This document shows positions 1-8,876 of a stretch of 64,000 bases of DNA, in pieces. The stretch lies in NCBI RefSeq assembly GCF_009695875.1, contig NZ_VUNC01000007.1, positions 89,706-153,705 on the forward strand, written 5' to 3'. The translations under genes and the position numbers were made by a program. The notes beneath the pieces were generated by a model. It was given only the letters and a program-made list of their open reading frames with translations. It was not told the DNA's origin and did not search any database. Positions within the stretch are counted from its first letter, which is position 1. The number at the start of each line of letters is the position of its first letter. The stretch comes from Olsenella porci (GTDB taxonomy: Bacteria; Actinomycetota; Coriobacteriia; Coriobacteriales; Atopobiaceae).

Positions 1-404
1 TCCTCGAAGAGGGGGGAGAGCGGGCGCTGGGCGAGACGACCGTGACCGGTGAGGGAGCAGGCTCCGCCCAGGGCGGCAACGACCGGGAGGAGGAATCGGA
101 TCGTCGAACCGGACTCCCCGCAGTCGAGGGTCGCGCCCTCGGTCGGGCGCGGTGTGCCGCCGTCCCTGGGAAGGGGGTTCACCCTGAACCCGCGCGAGGT
201 CCTCGCGACGCGCGCGCCGAGGGCGCGCATGCAGTCGGCGGTCGCCTCGATGTCGCGCGACGTGGTCTCGCAGTCCAAGTCGAGCCGTCCCTCGCAGAGC
301 GCGGAGAGGATGAGCATGCGGTGCGCCACCGACTTGGACGCGATGGCGGGAATCGTTCCCGCCAGCGGGGCGGGCTGGATGACGGCGTACCTCTTCTCTC
401 CCAT
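1..404 (-). CDS. aroA: 3-phosphoshikimate 1-carboxyvinyltransferase (EPSP synthase), N-terminal part, cut by window edge
   Basis: This is the sixth step of the shikimate pathway: shikimate-3-phosphate plus phosphoenolpyruvate gives EPSP, in the cytosol. About 134 N-terminal codons are visible. They show the family marks: a substrate-binding SKSVAHR stretch near residue 24, the DIEAT stretch near residue 54, and LDCGESGSTIRFLLP, the equivalent of the usual LDxGNSGTTxR. The ATG overlaps the aroB stop in a TAATG junction, which fixes the start and indicates translational coupling. It is the last visible gene of the minus-strand operon aroF-tyrA-aroB-aroA. The C-terminal two thirds lie outside the window, so intactness cannot be judged. 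Confidence 0.93.
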   Translation of the reverse strand, partial: MGEKRYAVIQPAPLAGTIPAIASKSVAHRMLILSALCEGRLDLDCETTSRDIEATADCMRALGARVARTSRGFRVNPLPRDGGTPRPTEGATLDCGESGSTIRFLLPVVAALGGACSLTGHGRLAQRPLSPLFE

Positions 405-1519
405 TACGCTCCCACCCCGCAACCCAGGTCGACGAGCCTGCCGAACTCCGCGAGGGAGACGTGCCTCACCTCGACGGAGCCGATCGCAAGGGGGACCACG
501 ACGTTGACACCGTCGCCGTGGCGCTTCTTGTCGTGCGTGGCGTACGAGACGATGAGGTCGTGGGGGAGGTCGGTGTCGGTGGGGAGCCCGTGCGCACGCA
601 CCAGCGCCTCGATCCTTTGGGGCACCTCCTGGCCGCACCAGCCCATCCCGTAGGCGGCGCGCGCGATGCAGCACATGCCCAGCGCCACGCAGCTGCCGTG
701 ACCAAGGGAGAAGTCGCCCGCCGCCTCGACCGCGTGCCCTATTGTGTGGCCAAAGTTGAGAATCTGGCGCAGGCCGTGCTCGCGCTCGTCGCTGGCCACC
801 ACGTCGCGCTTGATCTGCACGTTCCTCGCGACGACCCGTGCCAGCTCGTCCTCGGAGACCTCGCCGGTGAGGGGGTTTGCCTCGAGCCAGGAGAAGAGCT
901 CGGGGTCGCGTATGACGCCATGCTTGATTACCTCGCCGCAGGAGTCCCTGAACAGCTCCGGCGTGAGCGTGTCGAGACAGTCCACGTCGGCGACCACCAG
1001 CCACGGCTGCCAGAAGGCACCGCACAGGTTCTTCCCCGCCTCAAGATCCACTGCGGTCTTGCCGCCTACCGACGAGTCGACCATCGCAAGGAGCGAGGTG
1101 GGGACCTGCACCAGGCTGATGCCCCTCAGGTACAGCGCCGCGGCGAGCCCGGCCATGTCGCCCGTCACGCCGCCGCCCACTGCCACGACCACGTCGTCGC
1201 GCGTGAGGCCGGCCTGCGCCAGGCCGCCAAGGAGCTCCTCCACGGTCGAGAGGCGCTTGTTCCTCTCGCCCGCCTCGAATATCTGGATGCAGGCGTCGTA
1301 GCCTGCGGCAACTAGGGACTGGGCAACGGCGTCTGCGTAGAGCGGTGCCACGTTGGAGTCCGACACCACGCAGGCTCGGCCGCCCCCGCACGCCTGGCGC
1401 GCGAGCTGGCCGACCTCGTCGATCACGCCCTCGCCCACCACCACGTCGTAGTCGCGCTGGCTCGTGGGGACGCGCACCACGATGGGCTTCCCCTCGACGC
1501 CGACAGTCGTCTGGCTCAT
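404..1519 (-). CDS. aroB: 3-dehydroquinate synthase
   Basis: AroB converts DAHP to 3-dehydroquinate with NAD and a divalent metal, the second shikimate step. The 371-aa protein has the NAD-binding GGGVTGDMAG motif, the PTSLLAMVDSSVGGKTAV block, a metal-ligand region with GEVIKHGVI, and NFGHTIGHAVEA followed by GHGSCVALGM. Length is normal for the family. The ATG overlaps the tyrA stop by 4 bases (ATGA), and its own stop overlaps the aroA start by one base, so the genes are almost certainly cotranscribed and translationally coupled. Nothing looks damaged. Confidence 0.96.
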   Translation of the reverse strand: MSQTTVGVEGKPIVVRVPTSQRDYDVVVGEGVIDEVGQLARQACGGGRACVVSDSNVAPLYADAVAQSLVAAGYDACIQIFEAGERNKRLSTVEELLGGLAQAGLTRDDVVVAVGGGVTGDMAGLAAALYLRGISLVQVPTSLLAMVDSSVGGKTAVDLEAGKNLCGAFWQPWLVVADVDCLDTLTPELFRDSCGEVIKHGVIRDPELFSWLEANPLTGEVSEDELARVVARNVQIKRDVVASDEREHGLRQILNFGHTIGHAVEAAGDFSLGHGSCVALGMCCIARAAYGMGWCGQEVPQRIEALVRAHGLPTDTDLPHDLIVSYATHDKKRHGDGVNVVVPLAIGSVEVRHVSLAEFGRLVDLGCGVGA

Positions 1520-2388
1520 CGGTCCTCGACCTCCCTCTTCCTGCGATCGCCGTCCGCGAGCAGACCCTGGAGCCGCTCCGCGTCACGGTCGTCTATCGCG
1601 TCCTTGTACTCTTGGAGGTGCCCTATCAGGTTTCCTATCTCAAAGCTCAGGTTGTCCGCGTTGTCAAGGAACAGCTCGGTCCACATGCGTGCGTTGAGGC
1701 GTGCCACCCTGGTGAGGTCCCGGTACGAGCCGGCGGAGAAGCCCTTGTGCACGGTGCAGGAGGGGCTCTTGACGTAGGCGTTGGACACCACGTGGGCAAG
1801 CTGCGAGGTGAAGGCGATCACCTCGTCGTGGTGCTCGGGGGTCGACAGGGTCATGCTGCCAAAGCCGCAGGGCTCCAGCAGCTGCTCCAGGCGCTCGAGC
1901 ATGTCCGCCCGCTCGAAGTCGTCCATCTTGGGTGGCACCACGACCATGGGCGCGTTGTGGAACATGTTCGCCCTGCTGTGGGCAAAGCCCGAGTACTGGG
2001 TTCCCGCCATGGGATGGCAACCCACGAAGGTCCAAGGCCTCCCCTCGGCGATCTTGAAGCAGCGCTCGCAGATTACCCGCTTGACGCCCACGGTGTCGAT
2101 CACGATCGCTCCGGGGGAGAGGATGTCCGCCATCTGGACGAGCCAGTCGATGGACACCTGGGGGTATCCCGCCAGGATTATCAGTTCGCAGGTGGGGACC
2201 ACGTCGTCCGTGAGCTCCCCGTCGATGGTCTCGATCTCGGCGAGCTCGGTCACCGAGTGCGTCCTGTTCCAGCCGTACACCTCGCGGCCTCCCGCGTGGA
2301 GCGCCTTGGCAAACGACCCGCCCATCAGGCCGAGCCCCACGATGCCAACGCGACCGGGCACGAGCGCCGTCTTCTTCTCTTCTCCCAT
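1516..2388 (-). CDS. tyrA: prephenate dehydrogenase
   Basis: It oxidatively decarboxylates prephenate to 4-hydroxyphenylpyruvate for tyrosine synthesis. The 290-aa protein starts with a Rossmann nucleotide-binding motif, GIVGLGLMGGS, near residue 14. It carries the VGCHPMAGTQYSGF catalytic block and a helical C-terminal dimerisation domain. There is no C-terminal ACT domain and no fused chorismate mutase, so it is the short monofunctional type. It sits 5 bases after aroF and overlaps aroB by 4 bases. NAD versus NADP and arogenate versus prephenate preference cannot be decided by eye. Confidence 0.93.
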   Translation of the reverse strand: MGEEKKTALVPGRVGIVGLGLMGGSFAKALHAGGREVYGWNRTHSVTELAEIETIDGELTDDVVPTCELIILAGYPQVSIDWLVQMADILSPGAIVIDTVGVKRVICERCFKIAEGRPWTFVGCHPMAGTQYSGFAHSRANMFHNAPMVVVPPKMDDFERADMLERLEQLLEPCGFGSMTLSTPEHHDEVIAFTSQLAHVVSNAYVKSPSCTVHKGFSAGSYRDLTRVARLNARMWTELFLDNADNLSFEIGNLIGHLQEYKDAIDDRDAERLQGLLADGDRRKREVEDR

Positions 2389-2393
2389 GGCAC

Positions 2394-3413
2394 CTAGTCC
2401 AAATCTGCCTCGACGGCGGAGCGGATGAGCGAGATGCGCCTCATGGCGTCCGAAAACTGCGTGGGCGTGAGCGCCTGCGCGCCGTCGGAGAGGGCGTTCT
2501 GCGGGTCGTCGTGGACCTCCATCTCAAGGCCGTCTGCACCCGCGGCGGTAGCGGCATACGCGATGGGGCGCACGTAGCGGGTGTAGCCGGTGGCATGGCT
2601 GGGGTCAGCAATGATGGGGAGGTGCGACAGGTGGTGGACCACCGGGATCGCGTTAGCGTCAAAGGTGTTGCGGGTGCGGGTCTCGAAGGTCCTGATGCCC
2701 CGCTCGCACAGGATCACGTTGGGGTTGCCCTCGCTCATCACGTACTCGGCGGACATCAGGAACTCGTCGATGGTGCAGCCCATCCCCCTCTTGAGGAGCA
2801 CGGGGGCGTTCGTCCTGCCAAGCTCCCTCAGCAGGGGAAAGTTCTGGGCGTTCCTCGTGCCCACCTGCAGAACGTCAACGCCCCTGTCGAGGAAGCCCTC
2901 CACGTCGCGCGGGTCCATGACCTCGCTCACCACGGGCATGTCGAGCGAGTGGCCAACCTCGCAGAGGAGCTCCAGGCCCCTCTCGCCCATGCCCTGGTAG
3001 GAGTAGGGGCTGGTGCGGGGCTTGTAGGCGCCGCCGCGAAGCATCGTCGCCCCCGCCTCGTGCACGCCTCTGGCAATGTCCCAGAGGTTGTCCCCCTCCA
3101 CGGAGCAGGGGCCGGCTATCACCTGGAAGTTGCCCCCGCCCAGCAGGACGCCGTGCCCGCAGTCGACGACCGTGTCCTCGGGATGAAACTTTCTGTTTGC
3201 CTTCTTGAAGGGCTCGGAGACGCGCCTGACCTGGTCCACGATGTCCATGGACTCGAGCAGGAAGGGGTCGATCTTGGTCGTGTCCCCAATTATCCCCACG
3301 ATGGTTTCGTTCTCGCCCCGCGAGACGTTTGTCTTGAACCCTCGTCCCTCGATCCAAGAGACGAAGTGGTCAAGCTGGTCAGGCGTGGCGCTGTCCTTGA
3401 CGATTGCAATCAT
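2394..3413 (-). CDS. aroF: 3-deoxy-7-phosphoheptulonate (DAHP) synthase, AroF/AroA-alpha type with N-terminal ferredoxin-like domain
   Basis: It condenses PEP and erythrose-4-phosphate, the entry step of aromatic biosynthesis. The 339-aa protein has a roughly 70-residue N-terminal ferredoxin-like segment, which in the Thermotoga-type family mediates feedback control by aromatic amino acids. The TIM barrel follows with VIAGPCSVEG, DVLQVGTRNAQNF, LLKRGMGCTIDEF, ILCERGIRTFET and IADPSHATG. It is the first gene of the minus-strand aromatic operon. The usual companion gene set continues downstream as tyrA, aroB and aroA. Assignment to the small barrel type rather than the plant-like type II enzyme is clear. 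Confidence 0.95.
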   Translation of the reverse strand: MIAIVKDSATPDQLDHFVSWIEGRGFKTNVSRGENETIVGIIGDTTKIDPFLLESMDIVDQVRRVSEPFKKANRKFHPEDTVVDCGHGVLLGGGNFQVIAGPCSVEGDNLWDIARGVHEAGATMLRGGAYKPRTSPYSYQGMGERGLELLCEVGHSLDMPVVSEVMDPRDVEGFLDRGVDVLQVGTRNAQNFPLLRELGRTNAPVLLKRGMGCTIDEFLMSAEYVMSEGNPNVILCERGIRTFETRTRNTFDANAIPVVHHLSHLPIIADPSHATGYTRYVRPIAYAATAAGADGLEMEVHDDPQNALSDGAQALTPTQFSDAMRRISLIRSAVEADLD

Positions 3414-3449
3414 GAGCTGTGGTCTCCCTGCGGCCTTTTCGACCCCGTG

Positions 3450-3482
3450 TTTATGGCATATATCCTCGGGATGCTACTACAA
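3450..3482 (-). promoter_or_regulatory. possible promoter of the aroF-tyrA-aroB-aroA operon
   Basis: On the minus strand TTGTAG (3477-3482) is followed after about 16 bases by TATGCC, inside an AT-rich patch ATATATGCCATAAA. This lies about 40-60 bases upstream of aroF and after the tRNA-Arg terminator. The match to a sigma-70 consensus is only moderate. No attenuator or T-box-like leader is evident. Confidence 0.3.
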
Positions 3483-3545
3483 CCCCCATCGTAACTTTGG
3501 ATGGGTCAACAGGAGGAAACAATGGTGGCCGGGGGAGAAACAACA

Positions 3546-3575
3546 AAACCCGCCCCCATTGGTGGGGACGGGTTT
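3546..3575 (-). terminator. intrinsic terminator of tRNA-Arg
   Basis: The stem pairs AACCCG with CGGGTT and CCCC with GGGG around an ATTGGT-type loop. On the minus strand it is followed by TTTTGTTGTTT. It lies just downstream of the tRNA-Arg gene and separates it from the aroF operon on the same strand. Confidence 0.8.
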
Positions 3576-3586
3576 CTCGCGAGCCA

Positions 3587-3663
3587 TGGTGACCCCAGTG
3601 GGGCTCGAACCCACGACCTTTCGCTCCGGAGGCGAACGCTCTAATCCACTGAGCTATGGGGCC
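3587..3663 (-). tRNA. tRNA-Arg (CCG)
   Basis: The full cloverleaf is readable on the minus strand in 77 bases. The acceptor stem GGCCCCA pairs with TGGGGTC, the D arm contains AGCTCAGTGG, the anticodon stem encloses the loop CTCCGGA with anticodon CCG, the T arm contains GGTTCGAGCCC, and the 3' CCA is encoded. It reads CGG codons. It has its own upstream promoter and downstream terminator, so it is a single-gene transcript. Confidence 0.97.
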
Positions 3664-3671
3664 GATAGGAG

Positions 3672-3699
3672 ATTATAGCGAAAACGGGTGCCCTGGGAA
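3672..3699 (-). promoter_or_regulatory. promoter of tRNA-Arg
   Basis: On the minus strand a perfect TATAAT (3672-3677) lies 8 bases upstream of the tRNA. A weak -35 TTCCCA (3694-3699) precedes it with 16-base spacing. The perfect -10 close to the mature 5' end is typical of stable-RNA promoters. Confidence 0.6.
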
Positions 3700-3781
3700 G
3701 GGCGTTGGGTATGCTGTTCTGGTGACGGCACGCCACCTCGGCGGGCTTGGGATTCCGACGGTGGTCGGGGAGGGGAGACGC

Positions 3782-6208
3782 ATGGAACGGGACTCTCGGG
3801 CCGCCCAAGGCGAGCGTGATGGCCTCACGTCTGCCGAGGTGGAGGAGCGACGTCGTGCCGGGCTCGTCAACGTCGACGTCCTCGCGCGCACCAAGTCGGT
3901 CCCGCAGATCCTCGCCGATCACATCCTCACCCTCTTCAACGCCGTCAACCTCGCCCTGGCGGTCCTTGTGTGGACGACGGGGCAGTATCGCAACATGCTC
4001 TTTGTGGGAGTAGTGCTCTCCAACCTGGTGGTGGGGACGTTTCAGGAGATACGGGCCAAGCGGCTCGTCGACGCCCTGAGCATCGTCACCGCGAGCCGTG
4101 TCCGCGTGAGGCGCGACGGGCGCGAGCGCGAGGTCGCTCTCGACGAGCTCGTGAGGGACGACCTTGTGCTGGTGTCGCGGGGCGACCAGGTCCCCGCGGA
4201 CGGGACGGTCGTGTTTGGCATCGCCACCGCAAACGAGGACCTCCTCACGGGAGAGAGCGCCCCGGTGGAGAAGGTCGCTGGCTCCGAGCTCCTTTCTGGC
4301 TCCTACCTCGACTCCGGAAGCGTCGAGTACCGGGTCACCCGGGTTGGCGCGGAGGGCTATGCCGCCAGGATCAGCTCCGAGGCCAAGCGGTGGAGGCCCC
4401 CGACCTCAGAGATCAGCGACACCCTCTCCTCGATCATCCGCCTCGCCACCTACGCCCTCATCCCCCTTGGGCTCGGGCTCTTCCTCCGCCTCCTGCTCTC
4501 GGGGCGCTACGACTACGACGGCGCGGTGCTCCAGGCAGTCGCCGCGGTCGTCGGGATGATCCCGCAGGGGCTCGTCCTCCTCACCTCGGGCGTCATGGCT
4601 ATCGCCACCACGCGCCTCGCCCGTCGCAAGGTCCTCGTGCAGCAGAGCTACTGCGTCGAGACGCTCGCCCGCGTCGACGTGCTGTGCCTCGACAAGACCG
4701 GCACGCTCACGTCGGGGAGGATGGAGGTCTCGTCCGTAGTGCCCTGCGAAGGCGTCGAAGCGGAGGACCTCGAGGCGGCGTGCGAGACGGTCATGGAGGC
4801 AAACCGCTCCGATGCCAACGAGACGGCGCGTGCCCTCCTCGCCCACGCCGACTCCGAGGGCGTGCGGCCCCTCTCCTTCGTTAGGGGCATACCCTTCTCG
4901 TCTGCCACCAAGCTCTCTGCGGCGGTACTTCCCGATGGCGGATGCCTCGTGGTCGGTGCCCCACAGTTCGTCCTGCGCGACCAGCTCGAGGCCATTCGCG
5001 GGGAGGTCGACGCGTTCGAGGCGGTCGAGCGCGTGCTGTGCGTCGCCCGCGCGGATGGGCTCGACGCCATGGGCGTCCCCGAGGGTGTGGTCGTCCCCCT
5101 CGGCTTCGTCGCCCTCCGCGACCAGATGAGGGAGAACGTGCGCGAGACTGTCGCGTTCTTCTCCTCCCAGGCGGTTTCGCTCAGGGTCATATCTGGCGAC
5201 GATCCCCGCACCGTCTCCGCCATAGCGGCGCGTGCCGGCATCCCGGGGGCGGACAGGGCGGTCGACGCCTCGCGGCTCGACCCCGGCGCGCTCCCAAACG
5301 AGGTCGACGATGCCGTGGTGTTCGGGCGCGTCACGCCGCAGGTGAAGAGGGCCCTCGTGGCGAGGCTTCGGGCGCGCGGCCACGTGGTTGCCATGACCGG
5401 CGACGGCGTCAACGACGTCCTTGCCCTCAGGGAGTCAGACTGCGCCATCGCCATGGCGTCGGGCTCCGCCGCCACGCGCAACGTTGCCGACATCGTGCTT
5501 GCCGACAACGACTTTGCACGCATGCCCGAGGTGGTCGCAGAGGGCAGGAGGTCCATCAACAACCTGCAGCGCTCCGCCGCCCTCTTCCTCACAAAGACCG
5601 TCTACTCGGCGGTCCTCGCGCTCATCAGCATCCTCATTCCACCCTACCCGTTCATCCCCATACAGATGTCGCTCATCTCGTCCGCCGTCATCGGGGTCCC
5701 CTCGTTCGTACTCGCCCTCGAGCCCAACCACGACAGGCTCCGCGGAACCTTCCTGGGCAACGTCCTCTCCCGGTCGATGCCCGCCTCTGCCGCCATCGCC
5801 TGCGGCCTCCTCGCCGCCATGGTCATGGCGAGGGCGTTCGACTGGAGCGACGCGCTCCTCTCCACTGTGAGCATGATCGTCATGGCGGCGGTCGGCATTG
5901 CCCTCATTGAGCGCCTCTCTCGTCCCCTCACCCCGCTCAGGGTCGTCCTCCTCGCGTTCTCCACGTCCTACGTCCTCCTGGGAGTCACCGTGTTTCGCGA
6001 CTTCTTCCGCGTTGCCCCGATGGATTACATCACGGGAATAGTTTGTGCGGTCACGGTAGCCTGCGCCATAATCCTGTTCGAGTTTCTGTACGCGAAGCGC
6101 GAACTTTGGTCTGAGGAGTCGCCCTTTGGCAGGGCGCTCTCTCGGGGAATGGAGATGCTCGATGGCAGCAGAGGAAACGCGGGGGGAGTTCGCGGCCGCC
6201 GTTCGTGA
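3782..6208 (+). CDS. cation-translocating P-type ATPase, CtpE-like
   Basis: This is an ATP-driven membrane cation pump of 808 aa. Visible marks are the actuator-loop TGES (residues 156-159), the phosphorylation site DKTGT with D304, and the hinge GDGVND. The membrane-helix motif is GMIPQGLVLLTS, with PQGL in place of the PEGL of calcium pumps. At least eight hydrophobic segments surround these. PQGL plus GVNDVLAL is the pattern of the CtpE branch, whose mycobacterial member is linked to calcium uptake; the substrate here is an inference. The ATG at 3782 is preceded by GGGGAGGGGAG; the longer in-frame start would run into the tRNA. Its 3' end overlaps the next gene by 47 bases. Confidence 0.88.
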   Translation: MERDSRAAQGERDGLTSAEVEERRRAGLVNVDVLARTKSVPQILADHILTLFNAVNLALAVLVWTTGQYRNMLFVGVVLSNLVVGTFQEIRAKRLVDALSIVTASRVRVRRDGREREVALDELVRDDLVLVSRGDQVPADGTVVFGIATANEDLLTGESAPVEKVAGSELLSGSYLDSGSVEYRVTRVGAEGYAARISSEAKRWRPPTSEISDTLSSIIRLATYALIPLGLGLFLRLLLSGRYDYDGAVLQAVAAVVGMIPQGLVLLTSGVMAIATTRLARRKVLVQQSYCVETLARVDVLCLDKTGTLTSGRMEVSSVVPCEGVEAEDLEAACETVMEANRSDANETARALLAHADSEGVRPLSFVRGIPFSSATKLSAAVLPDGGCLVVGAPQFVLRDQLEAIRGEVDAFEAVERVLCVARADGLDAMGVPEGVVVPLGFVALRDQMRENVRETVAFFSSQAVSLRVISGDDPRTVSAIAARAGIPGADRAVDASRLDPGALPNEVDDAVVFGRVTPQVKRALVARLRARGHVVAMTGDGVNDVLALRESDCAIAMASGSAATRNVADIVLADNDFARMPEVVAEGRRSINNLQRSAALFLTKTVYSAVLALISILIPPYPFIPIQMSLISSAVIGVPSFVLALEPNHDRLRGTFLGNVLSRSMPASAAIACGLLAAMVMARAFDWSDALLSTVSMIVMAAVGIALIERLSRPLTPLRVVLLAFSTSYVLLGVTVFRDFFRVAPMDYITGIVCAVTVACAIILFEFLYAKRELWSEESPFGRALSRGMEMLDGSRGNAGGVRGRRS

Positions 6209-8852
6209 GGCAAGGACGCCGAGGCGGCTTGAGGCGGGCGGCATCACGAGGCTTGCCTACGACGTGTCCGGCATCCCGGGCGCCTCCAGGCTTCCGAGGG
6301 CCCTCGTCGTGCTCCTCGAGAACTGCGTCCGCCGTGCGTCGAGCGACGAGGAGGCCGTGCGCCTCGCGCGCCGGGTCGTGGATGCGGGGCTCGCGGGCAC
6401 GCAGGGCGAGGAGATCGACTACATGCCGTCCCGCGTCCTGTTCCAGGACTTCACGGGCGTTCCCGTGTTCGTTGACTTTGCCTCCATGCGCGACGCCATG
6501 GAGAAGAGGGGTGGGGATGCCTCGAAGGTGAGTCCCAAGGTCCCCTGCACCCTCGTGGTGGACCACTCCGTCATAGCCGACGTCGCGGGCACCCCGGACG
6601 CCGCCGAGAGGAACCTCTCCATCGAGGCGACGCGCAACCGCGAGCGCTTCTCGTTCCTCAAGTGGGCCGCCCACTCCTTCGACAACGTCAGGATCGTCCC
6701 TCCCGGAGAGGGCATCTGCCATCAGCTCAACATCGAGCGGTTCTGCAAGGTCGTCGCGACCGACACGCTTGCCGACGAGGGCCAGGACGTCGCTTGCTTC
6801 GACACGCTGGTGGGAACCGACTCCCACACCACGACGGCAAACGGCCTTGGCGTGCTCGCCTGGGGCGTGGGCGGCATCGAGGCCGAGGCGGCGGCGCTCG
6901 GCCAGCCCATCTCGATGCTCGTGCCCCCCGTCGTGGAGCTGAGGCTCACCGGACGGTTGCGCGACGGTGTGAGCGGCATGGACCTTGCCCTCACCGTGGC
7001 CCAGGCCCTGAGGGCCGCGGAAGTTGTCGGCTGCCTCGTGGAGGTGACGGGCGATGGCGTCGCCACCCTGAGCGCCACCCAGCGCGCCTGCGTTGCCAAC
7101 ATGACCCCCGAGTACGGTGCGACCACGACCCTCTTCCCTGTCGACGGCCAGGCGGTGAGCTACCTCACCCTAACCGGGAGGGATGCCGGCGAGGTCGAGT
7201 TTGCCCAGGCCTACCTGCGCATGGAGGGCGTCCTTGGCGCTGGCTCCGGGCGGGTCTACTCCCGAACGATCGAGCTCGACCTGTCCGAGGTCGAGACGAG
7301 CCTTGCGGGACCGTCCAGGCCCCACGCCCGCGTCACCCCCGCGGGGCTGGGGGAGCGCTTCCGCTCCTCGCTCGCCGAGCATGGCAGGGCCATGTCTGAC
7401 GAGGCGGTCACGCTTCGCTTTGGGGACGACGAGGTCGCGCTGCGCCATGGCGCCATCGCAATTGCCGCGATCACCAGCTGCACCACCGCCACCGACCCGG
7501 CCATGATGGTCGCGGCGGGGCTTCTCGCCCGCAACGCCGTGGAGCGTGGGCTCAAGCCCCTGCCCTGGGTCAAGAAGGTCCTCGCCCCCGGCAGTCACGC
7601 CACCTCGCTCATGCTCGCGAGGGCGGGCCTCCTCGAGCCGCTTGCCAAGCTGGGCTTCCACATCTGCGGGTTTGGCTGCATGAGCTGCATCGGCAACTCC
7701 GGCAGCATCGCGCCCCAGCTCCATGAGGTCGCAGACCGCCTCGAGCTCACGAGCGTTCTCTCGGGCAACAGAAACTTCGACGGGCGCATCTCGCCCGACG
7801 TCAGCCAGAACTACCTCTGCGAGCCTGCGCTCGTTGTGGCATATTCGCTCGCCGGGACCATGGACTGCGACCTCACGAGCGAGCCCGTGGGGGAGGGGGC
7901 CAACGGTCCCGTGAGCCTTTCCGACCTCATGCCGAGCGACGCGGAGGTGCGCCAGGTTCTCGACAGGGTCCTCACTCCCGAGCTCTTCGACGAGGGAGGG
8001 AGGGGACTGTGGACCGGTTCTAGCGCGTGGGCGGGCATCGACGCCCCATCGTCCCAGACGTTCCGCTGGGACGAGGAGTCCACGTATGTCAGACGCGCCC
8101 CCTACTTCGACGATGCGATTGCCTCTCCCGTCATCCGGGTCAGTGGCGCGAGGGCGCTCGCCATGCTGGGCGACTTCGTGACCACTGACCACATCTCTCC
8201 CGCCGGCGCAATCGCCGCCGACTCGCCCGCGGCGCGCTACCTCCGCGAGCATGGCGTGGAGGACAAGGACTTCAACACCTATGGCAGCCGCAGGGGCAAC
8301 CACGAGGTCATGGTCAGGGGGACCTTTGCCAACGTCAAGCTCCAGAACGCCCTCGCGGATGGCAGAAGCGGAGGCTGGACCCGCGACTTCGTGGACGGCG
8401 AGGTCAAGAGCATCTTCGACGCCGCCGAGGACTACCGCGGGAACGGCGTTCCCCTCGTGGTCGTGGCGGGCAAGATGTACGGCTCGGGCTCCAGCCGCGA
8501 TTGGGCGGGCAAGGGGCCGGCGCTGCTGGGCGTCCGCGCCGTCATCGCCCAGAGCTTCGAGCGCATCCACCGCTCCAACCTCGTCCAGATGGGCATCCTG
8601 CCCCTCCAGTTCCTCGAGGGACAGAGCGCCCAATCCCTGGGGCTGGATGGGTCCGAGACGTTCGACATCTCGGCGGTTGACGTCTCCGGCGGGCTCCCCG
8701 CTAGCCGCGAGTGCGAGGTCATCGCGCGCAAGGGTGACGGGCGAGAGGTGAGGTTCCGCTGCGTCGTGAGGGTCGATACGCCCATGGAGGGCAGCTACGT
8801 GGTCGCCGGCGGCATTCTCCCCTTCGTCCTCGACGAGCTCGTCGAAGCCTAG
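6162..8852 (+). CDS. acnA: aconitate hydratase (AcnA-type)
   Basis: It isomerises citrate to isocitrate via a [4Fe-4S] cluster. The 896-aa protein has the full AcnA layout: DSHTTTANGLGVLAWGVGG, cluster cysteines C440 (SCTTATDP) and C506/C509 (GCMSCIGNSG), then the swivel-domain motifs DFVTTDHISPAGAI, GSRRGNHEVM and GSGSSRDWAGKG. The first cysteine motif departs from the usual SCTNTSNP. The ATG at 6162 has GGAG seven bases upstream and lies inside the end of the ATPase gene, so coupling is likely. No citrate synthase or isocitrate dehydrogenase gene is beside it, so whether it serves a full or partial TCA route is open. Confidence 0.94.
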   Translation: MAAEETRGEFAAAVREARTPRRLEAGGITRLAYDVSGIPGASRLPRALVVLLENCVRRASSDEEAVRLARRVVDAGLAGTQGEEIDYMPSRVLFQDFTGVPVFVDFASMRDAMEKRGGDASKVSPKVPCTLVVDHSVIADVAGTPDAAERNLSIEATRNRERFSFLKWAAHSFDNVRIVPPGEGICHQLNIERFCKVVATDTLADEGQDVACFDTLVGTDSHTTTANGLGVLAWGVGGIEAEAAALGQPISMLVPPVVELRLTGRLRDGVSGMDLALTVAQALRAAEVVGCLVEVTGDGVATLSATQRACVANMTPEYGATTTLFPVDGQAVSYLTLTGRDAGEVEFAQAYLRMEGVLGAGSGRVYSRTIELDLSEVETSLAGPSRPHARVTPAGLGERFRSSLAEHGRAMSDEAVTLRFGDDEVALRHGAIAIAAITSCTTATDPAMMVAAGLLARNAVERGLKPLPWVKKVLAPGSHATSLMLARAGLLEPLAKLGFHICGFGCMSCIGNSGSIAPQLHEVADRLELTSVLSGNRNFDGRISPDVSQNYLCEPALVVAYSLAGTMDCDLTSEPVGEGANGPVSLSDLMPSDAEVRQVLDRVLTPELFDEGGRGLWTGSSAWAGIDAPSSQTFRWDEESTYVRRAPYFDDAIASPVIRVSGARALAMLGDFVTTDHISPAGAIAADSPAARYLREHGVEDKDFNTYGSRRGNHEVMVRGTFANVKLQNALADGRSGGWTRDFVDGEVKSIFDAAEDYRGNGVPLVVVAGKMYGSGSSRDWAGKGPALLGVRAVIAQSFERIHRSNLVQMGILPLQFLEGQSAQSLGLDGSETFDISAVDVSGGLPASRECEVIARKGDGREVRFRCVVRVDTPMEGSYVVAGGILPFVLDELVEA

Positions 8853-8876
8853 TGGGATGCCGAGGGGAGGAGAAGC

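Noticed and set aside
3519..3670. A plus-strand frame with a strong AGGAGG before an ATG, ending in a peptide like MVTPVGLEPTTFRSG
   Set aside because: It runs through the minus-strand tRNA-Arg terminator and is the antisense of the tRNA; such peptides are a well-known annotation artefact.
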